DNA of 64,000 nt from Qipengyuania sp. ABI-127-1 (GTDB taxonomy: Bacteria > Pseudomonadota > Alphaproteobacteria > Sphingomonadales > Sphingomonadaceae): assembly GCA_022953095.1 (NCBI GenBank), contig JALJCR010000002.1:372001-436000 (forward strand), given 5' to 3'. The notes under the pieces are model-generated. The model saw only the letters and a list, made by a program, of their open reading frames with translations, was not told where the DNA came from and did not search any database. The first letter of the stretch is position 1, and every line of letters starts with the position of its first letter. A program made the translations under genes and the position numbers. This document shows positions 34,326-43,966 of the stretch, piece after piece.

Positions 34326-34895
34326 ATGTACGACACACTCGAAGAAGTACGCACCGATATCGCTGCGCGACTGACCGAAGCTGCGCGGGACCGCCGCGTC
34401 CCCATGCATACTCCGGTGGTGGTTACCGCCGATGCCGATGCGCGGGTGATGGTACTGCGCGACTTCGATTCCGCGCGATGGACCTTGCGGTTCCATACCG
34501 ATGTCCGCGCCCCGAAAGTCGCCGCGATCGAGACAGATGCGCGATTGACCGTGGTCGCCTATGACCAGCCGGGAAAAGTCCAACTGCGCCTGCACGGTTC
34601 GGGGCGGATAGAGCGCGAGGGTCCGGCAGTGGATGCTGTCTGGGCGGACAGTACGAATTTTGCACGTCGCTGCTATCTGGGCGAAGCGCCGGGCGCGAGC
34701 GCCGACCAGCCGATATCGGGTTTGCCCGAACATCTCGAGGGTGTGGAACCCGACGACGAACAAATCCGACGCGCGCGGGAAAATTTCGCGATTCTCCTGG
34801 TCGAGGTGGTGCAGATCGACTGGTTCAGCCTCGCTCATACCGGGCATCGCCGCGCGCTTCTGACGCCCACCGGCGGCGAATGGATCGCTCCATAA
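34326..34895 (+). CDS. Pyridoxamine 5'-phosphate oxidase family flavoprotein
   Basis: A 189-residue FMN-binding split-barrel protein. Landmarks are PMHTPVVVTADADARVMVLR (about 26-45), RFHTDVRAPKVAAIE and a C-terminal IDWFSLAHTGHRRALL like that of PNPOx family members. It need not be a true pyridoxine oxidase; many relatives reduce or bind other substrates. I favour the ATG at 34326 (MYDTLEE...) typical of relatives; ATG 34314 adds four residues and has no better ribosome site. Confidence 0.83.
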   Translation: MYDTLEEVRTDIAARLTEAARDRRVPMHTPVVVTADADARVMVLRDFDSARWTLRFHTDVRAPKVAAIETDARLTVVAYDQPGKVQLRLHGSGRIEREGPAVDAVWADSTNFARRCYLGEAPGASADQPISGLPEHLEGVEPDDEQIRRARENFAILLVEVVQIDWFSLAHTGHRRALLTPTGGEWIAP

Positions 34896-35050
34896 CCGGT
34901 TCACATCGGTACGAAGCCTCACATCCGCACGGTGGATGGTTCGGTGGTGCTGTCGAAAACCATGCCTGCGGCGCGTTTCGTCACGCCAGAAGACCCTGCG
35001 AATAGCGATCGAGGCGGCGAGCGGGTCGATCACCGCCCGCCGCTATCAGG

Positions 35051-35488
35051 TCAGGATGCGGAGTTGATGGCCCGCAGAGTTAGATCGAAAGTGAGATCTT
35101 CGCCCGCGAGCGGGTGGTTTGCATCGACCTTGATCGAGTCCTCGGCGACCTCGACGATATGCAGCATCATCGGGTTGCCATCCGGACCCTGTGCCTGCAG
35201 CGCCATGCCGGGCTGTGGATCTGGGCCGGGGGGCAGTTGCGAACGGGGAATATCCTGCACGAGATCTTCGCGCCGTGGGCCGAACGCCTTGTCGCAGGGT
35301 ATGGCAACCGATTGTTCCTCGCCTACCTGCATGCTGGTGAGCGCTTCCTCGATCTGCGGGAAAGTGCTGCCTCCGCCCAGCTCGATGGCCTGCGGACCGG
35401 CCTGCGCGGTACTGCCAACCTCCTCGCCGTCGCCCCGCTTGAGCACGTAGTCGATGGTTACGGTGTCACCGTTGTTGGGTGTGGTCAT
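35051..35488 (-). CDS. FKBP-type peptidyl-prolyl isomerase, SlyD-like
   Basis: A 145-residue cis-trans prolyl isomerase. It has the SlyD layout: a split FKBP domain (GDTVTIDYVLKRGDGEEV, 7-24; CDKAFGPR) around an insert-in-flap chaperone domain (about 70-120), and the return strand NHPLAGEDLTFDLTLRA. The His-rich metal-binding tail of E. coli SlyD is absent. aaagga lies before the ATG at 35488, which starts the family domain exactly. Confidence 0.9.
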   Translation of the reverse strand: MTTPNNGDTVTIDYVLKRGDGEEVGSTAQAGPQAIELGGGSTFPQIEEALTSMQVGEEQSVAIPCDKAFGPRREDLVQDIPRSQLPPGPDPQPGMALQAQGPDGNPMMLHIVEVAEDSIKVDANHPLAGEDLTFDLTLRAINSAS

Positions 35489-35692
35489 GAATGTCCTTTT
35501 TCGGATTTTGTGTTCGCGGCGGGTAATACGCCGACAAGAAACACGCTCGCGTACCGAGCGCCTTGCAGCGAGTCTCGCAATTCGTACCGCGCTAGTCAAT
35601 TGGCGCAGTCTCGCTCCGGACTTTCGGTGGCTAGTTGCCGGATTGGCCCTATAGGGTAGTGATCGAAAACAAGGGGTTGAGGAAGAGCGCGA

Positions 35693-36811
35693 ATGAATAG
35701 CAAGTCCGGTAGAGGATGGCGCACGACGCTACTCTGGCTTCTCAGGGTCATTGCCGCGCTGCTCGTTTTAGGATCGGTGCTCAGTACGACCGATCTCAAC
35801 CAGTGGTGGATCCGCATCTGGGATTTCCCGCGGTTGCAGATTCTGGCGGCGATGATCCTTGCTGCGGTTGCCCTGTGGAAACTGGACCGTGCCTGGCGGC
35901 CGTGGCTCCCACTGGCTCTCGCAGGTTTCGCGGTGTGGCAGTTCTACAGAGTATTTCCCTATACGCCGCTGGCCACGACAGAAGTATCGCGCGTGACTGC
36001 CGATGAAACCAGCGACGCGGCCTGTTTCACGGCCCTCACGCTCAACGTCCTGCAGGATAATCGTGAATATGCGCGGACGGCCGATCTCATCCGCAGCCTC
36101 GATCCCGATATCGTCCTGCTGATGGAAACCGATCAGGCGTGGGCCGATGCAATGGCACCGACGCTCGCGGGTTATCCCGGTCGGATCGATCGCCCGCTGG
36201 ACAATACCTATGGTATCATGTTCGCCTCGAGACTGCCGATGGACAATGCCTCTATCCAGGACCTGGCACAGAAAGATACGCCGTCGGTTCTGGCCACGCT
36301 GGCGGTTGGTGGCCATCGCTTTCGTATGATCGCGCTTCATCCGCGCCCGCCTATGCCCAAGCAGGATACCGAAGAGCGCGATGCCGAAATCGTCATGGCA
36401 GCCAAGCAATCGCAGGACCTGGCCATGCCGGTGCTGGCGATCGGCGATTTCAACGATGTCGCTTGGTCGGACACGACGCGTCTGTTCAAGGATATTGGCG
36501 GCTTTCTCGACCCGCGGATCGGGCGCGGGACCTATGCGACCTTCCCGTCGGGCATGGTGTGGTTGGGCTGGCCGCTCGACCATTTGTTCGCGACGGAGGA
36601 ATTCCTCCTGGCCGACCTGCGCGTGGGCGAAAGCGTCGGCTCCGATCATCGTCCGGTGATCGCTCGCCTGTGCCTCGACCCAGACGCTGCTGTGGGTCGC
36701 AACGAGAAGGCGAAAGCCCCCGATGCGGAGGACGAAGAGGAAGCGGGCGAAGTGATGGAGGAGTTCGAGGAAGATACGGCGAAGGACCGGATAGAGGGCG
36801 AGGAGGGCTAG
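35693..36811 (+). CDS. Membrane-anchored endonuclease/exonuclease/phosphatase family protein
   Basis: A 372-residue protein with three N-terminal membrane segments (about 11-28, 47-63, 70-86) and an EEP hydrolase domain. Active-site landmarks are LTLNVLQDNR, VLLMETD (acidic Mg ligand), ALHPRPP, IGDFNDVAW and GSDHRPVI. The substrate may be DNA, phospholipid or phosphodiester. It ends in a highly acidic tail (about 340-372, EDEEEAGEVMEEFEED). CCCTATAGGG at 35647-35656, 37 bp before the ATG, may carry a -10 element (TATAGG). Confidence 0.85.
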   Translation: MNSKSGRGWRTTLLWLLRVIAALLVLGSVLSTTDLNQWWIRIWDFPRLQILAAMILAAVALWKLDRAWRPWLPLALAGFAVWQFYRVFPYTPLATTEVSRVTADETSDAACFTALTLNVLQDNREYARTADLIRSLDPDIVLLMETDQAWADAMAPTLAGYPGRIDRPLDNTYGIMFASRLPMDNASIQDLAQKDTPSVLATLAVGGHRFRMIALHPRPPMPKQDTEERDAEIVMAAKQSQDLAMPVLAIGDFNDVAWSDTTRLFKDIGGFLDPRIGRGTYATFPSGMVWLGWPLDHLFATEEFLLADLRVGESVGSDHRPVIARLCLDPDAAVGRNEKAKAPDAEDEEEAGEVMEEFEEDTAKDRIEGEEG

Positions 36812-36918
36812 GACGCCCGCATGCCGGCCCAGGCCTGGACATCTTCGGGCCGTGACACTGCGATTACGGCTCTGTTTCGAGGCTGGGTGATATGCTCCGC
36901 CTGGGCGACAAGGAGCCG

Positions 36919-37563
36919 TTACCGAATTTCGAAATCGAGCAATTCAAACCTGGCAGGTGCCGTCGCATAGACGCCATGGCCACGCGCGGCAGTGGATCCG
37001 AATACCAATCCCACGCGGCTTGCGTTGGCCAGCGATCTTTCAAACGCGCGTGGCCGATCCTCCGCTTTCATTCCGCCGACTACCGAACCCCATGAGGGAT
37101 CATCCAGCCTCACTGCCATCTCGTGAACGCCTGGCGCGATTTCCTGCACTGTATGAGCGGGGGCATACCAGCGATAGAGGGCGTAACGGCCCCTCGCGCT
37201 CCAATTGTCACCGCGGCGTTGAAAGAATAGCGAGACCGTGCCGGGCCTGTGAGAATCTTCCTGCGGCACGAACCGCGTTCCCTGCCGCGCATCGACGCGA
37301 TAGCGAACCCTGATCAGGGATGCGTTTCTCAGCGAGCCGGGATCGAAGGTCACATAATGAACGTGCCCGTCGGCCTTGGTGGAATTCGGGAAATTGAACG
37401 CCCAGCCGTCCTCTGTCTGCATCGGGGTCAGCGGCATGTTCAGTGAATAATTCTGGCCACGGATGATCGGGCCGATTTCCCAATCCATCGCGGGAGGGGT
37501 GGCATGAGCCACGATGGCGGTCTGCGCCAGCGCCAATGCGATCAGGGCGAAGAAGTATCTCAT
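36919..37563 (-). CDS. Hypothetical secreted protein
   Basis: A 214-residue protein with a signal peptide (RYFFALIALALAQTAIVAHA, 2-21). The mature region reads like a jelly-roll/concanavalin-like beta-sandwich with WEIGPIIRGQNYS, HVHYVTFDPGSL and RYALYRWYAP. I do not recognise the family, though this pattern resembles exported carbohydrate- or lipid-binding proteins. The ATG at 37563 starts the signal peptide; an upstream ATG at 37626 adds unrelated residues. Confidence 0.7.
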   Translation of the reverse strand: MRYFFALIALALAQTAIVAHATPPAMDWEIGPIIRGQNYSLNMPLTPMQTEDGWAFNFPNSTKADGHVHYVTFDPGSLRNASLIRVRYRVDARQGTRFVPQEDSHRPGTVSLFFQRRGDNWSARGRYALYRWYAPAHTVQEIAPGVHEMAVRLDDPSWGSVVGGMKAEDRPRAFERSLANASRVGLVFGSTAARGHGVYATAPARFELLDFEIR

Positions 37564-37653
37564 AGACGCGAAATATAAGCGCGCTGGCCTGTTTCTGCGC
37601 TGAACGCTGCGTTCTGGCTCTCTCAATCTCAGGCACTCAGCCCGTCGGTTCGA

Positions 37654-37986
37654 TCACGCTGTCCGGTTAACATCGCCCGCGCGGGAGCGCCTGCGCGCAA
37701 TGACAAACAGGATGGTGGGCCAGAAGACGGTGTTGAAGATATCCAGCCAGGGTTCCAGTCGGCTGGCGTTCGGGCTTGGTCCGAAAATGTCCACGATCTC
37801 GTTCCCGACCGCGAAAAGATAGACGAGTGCAATGGGCACTCTCGATCGCATGCGATGGCGGAAAAGCAGGGCTGCCACGACAAATATCAACAGGCCGGCA
37901 TGGATGTGCAGCAGGTCCTCTGACGCCCCGAAGGTGTCCGACAGCCACCGCTTCCCATCGCTATATAACCAAGCCAGCTTCTTCAT
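37654..37986 (-). CDS. Small membrane protein, hypothetical
   Basis: A 110-residue protein with two hydrophobic segments (about 29-42 HAGLLIFVVAALLF and 50-63, then TVFWPTILFVIA near 87-98), so two to three membrane passes. Some features recall VanZ-like or DUF membrane proteins, but I cannot name it. It lies 90 bp upstream of the secreted hypothetical gene on the same strand, so the two could be co-transcribed. Confidence 0.6.
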   Translation of the reverse strand: MKKLAWLYSDGKRWLSDTFGASEDLLHIHAGLLIFVVAALLFRHRMRSRVPIALVYLFAVGNEIVDIFGPSPNASRLEPWLDIFNTVFWPTILFVIARRRSRAGDVNRTA

Positions 37987-38153
37987 GGTCGGCAGTTAGG
38001 TCCGGCCTGCGAGTTTGTCATGCGGTAACTGGCTTTCTGGGACGGCCTGCGGGCAGGCGCCCACCCGGCCACGCAGTGGCAACAGGTGTCTCGGCGCACG
38101 AATGATGGCGGAGGGCGCAAATCTTCGCTGTCCGCGCACCAACTCATTGGGAA

Positions 38154-39833
<1,680 letters not shown>

Positions 39834-40105
39834 CGGGCTAGGTCCTCGGGATAGGAATGGAAGCGCGGGCATATCCGCCCGCAAGGTTTGCAGGCGCAGA
39901 TAGTCGCACCGCGGCAAAGGGGCAAGCACCCTGGAAGCTTGATGGCGTGCAAGCCAAATTTGCCCATCGTTTCGAAAATAAAGCCGTATAATTGGTGGAC
40001 TTTTCCTCCAAAACGTCCGATTTTGGGTTGGAATCGGGGGTATTACTTACACTAACAATTAACCGGGCCTGCCTATTCGAAGGGCAGGAAGGGCAGGGGC
40101 ATTCC

Positions 40106-41317
40106 ATGCGCGAACAGATTATGGGTCTGATCACACCGACGATGGCGATCGTGTTTCTCGCGGTCTTCGTCATCATGTGGTGGCGCGGGAAAATGGGCAA
40201 TTACGTGCTTGGTTTTGCCGCGGGCTATCTGTTCTTCGCGCTCGGCTTCGCGGCCACGCATCTGCTCAACACCGGTTCTCCCTACGTTTTTCACGTCACG
40301 CAGTTCTTCTACTCTCTGAGCGTCGCATCGGGTGCCTGGGCGCTTACCAAGCGTGCAAACCAGCCCAATTATCTCGGAGTTCTGCTGACGATCTACGGGT
40401 TTTCGGCGGCGACACTGGCGGTCGCCGTCGCGACAAGTCCGGATATTTCGTCCCGCCTCATTATCGTCAATGTGGGGTATGGGGCGATGTATCTCGTGGT
40501 CGTTATGGCGCTGCTCGGTGCCCAGCGGCGAGAAGCGATCGACAAGCTAATCATCCTGATGCACGCCTTGCTGGCCGCGCAGTTTATGATCCGTCCCGTG
40601 CTCACGCTTCTGGTCGAACAAAGCATCCCGGCTGACGTTTACCGGCAGTCGATCTATTATTCGGTTCTCAACCTGTCTTTAGCGGTGATCTCGCTTATGA
40701 CCGCGATGGTGCTGGTTGGAGCTTGCGTTTACGACCAGATCAAGGCTGTGCGCGAACAGGCCGAGCTGGATGGGTTGACCGGCCTGCGTACGCGGCGCGC
40801 GTTCGAGCAGAACGTGGTCGAAATGATCGAACGGGCGAAGCTGGAATGCGTCCCCGTTGCGCTGGTGGTGGCGGATATCGATCATTTCAAGGCGGTAAAC
40901 GATGTCTGGGGCCACCAGGTGGGCGATATGGCGATCAGGCAGTTTGGCGATGTCATCAAGAGCACGATCCGCGAGACGGATATTGCAGGACGAATCGGCG
41001 GCGAGGAGTTCTGCATTCTCGCCTGGAACTGCAACGCAAAGGCTGCCGAGACGCTGGCCGAGCGTATCCGTACCGATTTCGCGCAGGTTCAGGTCGTCGG
41101 AATGCCGGACGACCATCGTCTCACCGCCAGTTTCGGTGTTGCCGGGCGCGGCGAGGGCGAAGGGTATGGCAGGCTGTTCGCGCGGACCGATGCGGCGCTT
41201 TATCGGGCCAAGGAAGGCGGGCGGAACCGCACGGTACGCGATGGTGCGGGCAAGAAGCGCACCATCATCACTCCGATCAAGAAGACAGTCGGCGAATTGC
41301 GCGAGGTGGGCACCTAG
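40106..41317 (+). CDS. Membrane-bound diguanylate cyclase (GGDEF) with I-site
   Basis: Makes cyclic di-GMP from two GTP. About seven N-terminal membrane helices (residues 8-205) form a sensor-like module, followed by a GGDEF domain (about 215-375). The catalytic motif is GGEEF (298-302). Exactly five residues upstream lies RETD (289-292), a complete allosteric I-site, so product inhibition is expected. No EAL domain. The ATG at 40106 has a weak purine-rich stretch upstream. Overlaps the convergent MATE gene by 4 bp. Confidence 0.92.
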   Translation: MREQIMGLITPTMAIVFLAVFVIMWWRGKMGNYVLGFAAGYLFFALGFAATHLLNTGSPYVFHVTQFFYSLSVASGAWALTKRANQPNYLGVLLTIYGFSAATLAVAVATSPDISSRLIIVNVGYGAMYLVVVMALLGAQRREAIDKLIILMHALLAAQFMIRPVLTLLVEQSIPADVYRQSIYYSVLNLSLAVISLMTAMVLVGACVYDQIKAVREQAELDGLTGLRTRRAFEQNVVEMIERAKLECVPVALVVADIDHFKAVNDVWGHQVGDMAIRQFGDVIKSTIRETDIAGRIGGEEFCILAWNCNAKAAETLAERIRTDFAQVQVVGMPDDHRLTASFGVAGRGEGEGYGRLFARTDAALYRAKEGGRNRTVRDGAGKKRTIITPIKKTVGELREVGT

Positions 41318-42648
41318 CCGAAGCTCTTGCGTAGCAGCGCTGGCAGCATTGCCAATTGAAGCGCCGGACGAAGCAGTAAGAAAGCGATGAAGCTAGCCCA
41401 GAGGCCATGGTTTCCGAGCGGCCAACTCAGCCACAGAAAAAGGCTGTAAGCCGCCACAGCCCCCGCCATTGAGCTCAGAAGCGCACGAGTCCAACTCGCG
41501 CCCACGAACACGCCGTCGAGTACGAAGCCGGCGAAGCCTGCCAGCGGTATCGCCACCAGCCACGGCGACAGCTTACGCGCTTCGGCCGCAACCGCAGGCG
41601 TCGCGGCGAAGCTGTCGGTGATCATTCCGCCGAAAAACGAAAAGACGATCGCCAGCAAGATCGCCACGCCGAGGCAGCGCAGCAATATCGCCCGAATATG
41701 AGCGGTGAACCCTTGCCTGTCCGCAGCTCCGGCGCGCTCGCCATTGAGCACCTGAGCGGCGTTTTCGAACCCATCGAGCAAGAGCGCGGCCAGCACGAAA
41801 AGCTGGTAGATTATGCCATTCGCGGCCAGCACCACCGGGCCGCGTTCGGCGCCCAGGCGAGTGAGGGCGGCAATCGCGATCATCAGCACGACCGTGCGCA
41901 GGAACAGGTCGCGATTGATGGCAAGGAAGGGCTTCAGTGCGCGGGGCGACAAGCTTGTCCTAGCCCCCAGCGCTGCGCGGATGTCGCGGCCCGCAAGGTG
42001 CCAGATCAGCGCGGCAGTCACGGTCAGCTTGGCGAATTCTGCAATGAAGCTGGACCAACCGATTCCCGCGATTCCCCAGTCCAGTCCCAGCGCCAGAAAG
42101 AGGCCCAGAGCGACGTTGAGAAGATTGTAACAGACTTCGATCGCCAGGACTTCGCGCATTCGTCTGCGCCCAATGAGAAAGCCGATGAGGGCGAAATTGA
42201 CCAACACGGCAGGGGCACTCCAATAACGGATATCCGCATAAACGATGGCGGCGGAGCGAACCTGAGCCTGCGCGCCCAGCGCATCGAGCAGCAGCGGCAT
42301 CAGGAACGGTTTGGCGACCAACAGCAAAGCGGCGATCGACAGACCGACGACGAGCCCCTTCAGCAGCACTTCAGCCTGCGCCTGCGCGCCCGAACGTGTG
42401 CTTTCCTGCGCGACCAGGCCGGTCGTGCCGGTCTTAAGAAAGTTCATCACGGTGAACAGGGCGGCAAACAGTTTCGCGCCGACGTCGACCGCGCCTTGGG
42501 TCGGCGCATCGCCGAGGCGCCCGACGATCCACATATCGCCCACGCCGATCAGCGCGGTCGCTATATTGGTAAGCATGGCGGGCAGCGCGATCGCCCAGAT
42601 CAGACGGGCATCGATGCTGGAAGAGCCGGAGGTGTTCAAGCGGTGCAA
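41314..42648 (-). CDS. MATE family efflux transporter
   Basis: A 444-residue inner-membrane antiporter with twelve helices in two halves, expelling drugs or metabolites with Na+ or H+. Landmarks are ALPAMLTNIATALIGVGDMW, FNFLKTGTTGLVAQ-like segments and LLDGFENAAQVLNGERAGA in the second half. The DGFENAAQ pattern is typical of the DinF-like branch. Substrate unknown. Confidence 0.92.
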   Translation of the reverse strand: MHRLNTSGSSSIDARLIWAIALPAMLTNIATALIGVGDMWIVGRLGDAPTQGAVDVGAKLFAALFTVMNFLKTGTTGLVAQESTRSGAQAQAEVLLKGLVVGLSIAALLLVAKPFLMPLLLDALGAQAQVRSAAIVYADIRYWSAPAVLVNFALIGFLIGRRRMREVLAIEVCYNLLNVALGLFLALGLDWGIAGIGWSSFIAEFAKLTVTAALIWHLAGRDIRAALGARTSLSPRALKPFLAINRDLFLRTVVLMIAIAALTRLGAERGPVVLAANGIIYQLFVLAALLLDGFENAAQVLNGERAGAADRQGFTAHIRAILLRCLGVAILLAIVFSFFGGMITDSFAATPAVAAEARKLSPWLVAIPLAGFAGFVLDGVFVGASWTRALLSSMAGAVAAYSLFLWLSWPLGNHGLWASFIAFLLLRPALQLAMLPALLRKSFG

Positions 42649-42714
42649 CTCCCGCGCTGTCGCTCGAGCATTTCCGACGAGATCCGCCCGTGGGCGGCTT
42701 GGGTCATGAAATGC

Positions 42715-42791
42715 TGGTCGGGGAGACTGGATTCGAACCAGCGACCCCTTGTACCCAAAACAAGTGCGCTACCAGGCTGCGCCACTCCCCG
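42715..42791 (-). tRNA. tRNA-Pro (anticodon UGG)
   Basis: 77 nt including an encoded CCA. The acceptor stem is CGGGGAG/CTCCCCG with discriminator A. The D-arm includes GCGCAGCCTGGTAGCGC, the anticodon stem is CTTGT/ACAAG with loop TTTGGGT (UGG), and the T-arm is GCTGG-TTCGAAT-CCAGT. It lies 28 nt downstream of tRNA(CAU) and probably shares its promoter. Confidence 0.96.
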
Positions 42792-42819
42792 ACCGATTTC
42801 TTCCGCAAGGCGCCAGGCT

Positions 42820-42896
42820 TGGTGGGCCCGGCAGGACTCGAACCCGCGACCTAGCCGTTATGAGCGGCCAGCTCTAACCAACTGAGCTACAGGCCC
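42820..42896 (-). tRNA. tRNA with CAU anticodon (Ile2 preferred, elongator Met possible)
   Basis: 77 nt including CCA. Acceptor GGGCCTG/CGGGCCC; anticodon stem GGCCG/CGGCT with loop CTCATAA; T-arm GCGGG-TTCGAGT-CCTGC. CAU can be elongator Met or, after lysidine modification by TilS, Ile. C4-G69 and C5-G68 pairs in the acceptor are TilS recognition features, which favours tRNA-Ile2. It is not the initiator, which has a C1xA72 mismatch. Confidence 0.93.
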
Positions 42897-42920
42897 CCAG
42901 CCACGCCGTGCGGAAAAGCG

Positions 42921-42949
42921 CGCCTAGCCTCGCCGAGAGAGCCTTGCAA
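42921..42949 (-). promoter_or_regulatory. Promoter of the tRNA(CAU)-tRNA-Pro unit
   Basis: On the minus strand TTGCAA (-35, 42944-42949), a 17-bp spacer and TAGGCG (-10, 42921-42926), placing the start about 15-20 nt before the first tRNA. The -35 is close to consensus and the weak GC-rich -10 is usual for alphaproteobacterial stable RNA. Confidence 0.6.
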
Positions 42950-42952
42950 GCG

Positions 42953-43912
42953 CTAGGAGTCGACTGCCGCCATGATTTCCGCAACCGTAGTCGGCCGCAC
43001 CCCGCGCGAATCCAGATAGGCGTAGACGCCCCGTAGCCAGTCATAGAGGGTGTCGAGGTCGTCCTCGTCGCGCACATAGGGCGTATGACCCGGGGCCAAA
43101 GACGGACTGTGGAAGCTCAGCACCAGAACCGGGAGGCCATCGTCGATCGCGATGTCGCAGCCGCGAAGAGCCTCGTCCAGCGAAACTCCCTCGGGTGTCA
43201 GCGCGATGCGTTCGAGCATGCCGGTCTTGGCGAGGAGCCCCCCTAGTCGAGGCAGCTTTTCGACCAGCGGAAAGATCTGCGACCCCTGTTGGCGCAGCAT
43301 GCCCCAGAAAACCGTGGTGAGTGGAAGTTCGAGCAACCGCCTTTCGGGATCGACCCAATAGGGCGTCACTGGGTGGCGGCTGTAGTCGGGTCCATGACGG
43401 CGCGAATAATCGTAGCGCGAGCGGACCGAACTATCGATCGCAATGCCCTGTGCGCAAAGATGGCGGGCGGTCTGTGTGCCGAGGCCATATCGCCCAGCAC
43501 GATAGATCAGCGGTGCTGCCTCGAACCCCTTTTCGATCGCATCGCGCAGGCGGCGGAACTTCTCTTCTTCGAGCGAAGGTGGCAGGTTGCCGGCAAAACT
43601 GTTTCGAGTGCAGATTTCCTCTTTCAAGGGAGGATTGACCCAGGGGTGTAGCTGTACCCCCACTTCGGCTTTGCCGCGCGCTACGGCATCGCCGATAATG
43701 TCCTGCGCTTGCCGATCTTTCGCGATTGGCCAGTCGACAAGATAGACCGGCACCACGCCGATCCCTTCGCAGAATTGCTGGAACTTCGCGATCCAGCGCA
43801 CATGGGCAAGGCCATACCCATCGCTGCGGAAGCTGTCGTTCCACTCGAATTCTTCCTCCGTATCGACCGTCAACAATGAGCGTTGGCCGAAACCATCCGC
43901 GAACCTGGCCAT
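42953..43912 (-). CDS. Polysaccharide deacetylase family protein (WalW-like)
   Basis: A 319-residue NodB-fold deacetylase-like protein. LLTVDTEEEFEW (13-24) holds the catalytic Asp region, QLHPWVNPP (87-95) the metal-binding histidine, YRAGRYG (about 138-144) the third motif, and LSFHSPSLAPGHTPYVRDED (about 267-286) the C-terminal His. It probably de-N-acetylates an extracellular polysaccharide or is a degenerate relative. The pattern resembles WalW-type proteins; no polysaccharide locus is adjacent. Confidence 0.82.
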   Translation of the reverse strand: MARFADGFGQRSLLTVDTEEEFEWNDSFRSDGYGLAHVRWIAKFQQFCEGIGVVPVYLVDWPIAKDRQAQDIIGDAVARGKAEVGVQLHPWVNPPLKEEICTRNSFAGNLPPSLEEEKFRRLRDAIEKGFEAAPLIYRAGRYGLGTQTARHLCAQGIAIDSSVRSRYDYSRRHGPDYSRHPVTPYWVDPERRLLELPLTTVFWGMLRQQGSQIFPLVEKLPRLGGLLAKTGMLERIALTPEGVSLDEALRGCDIAIDDGLPVLVLSFHSPSLAPGHTPYVRDEDDLDTLYDWLRGVYAYLDSRGVRPTTVAEIMAAVDS

Positions 43913-43966
43913 CTGAGCAGGCTTCGGCGGATCGAGGAGGTTGGCGTTTGAAATAGCGGACGTATC

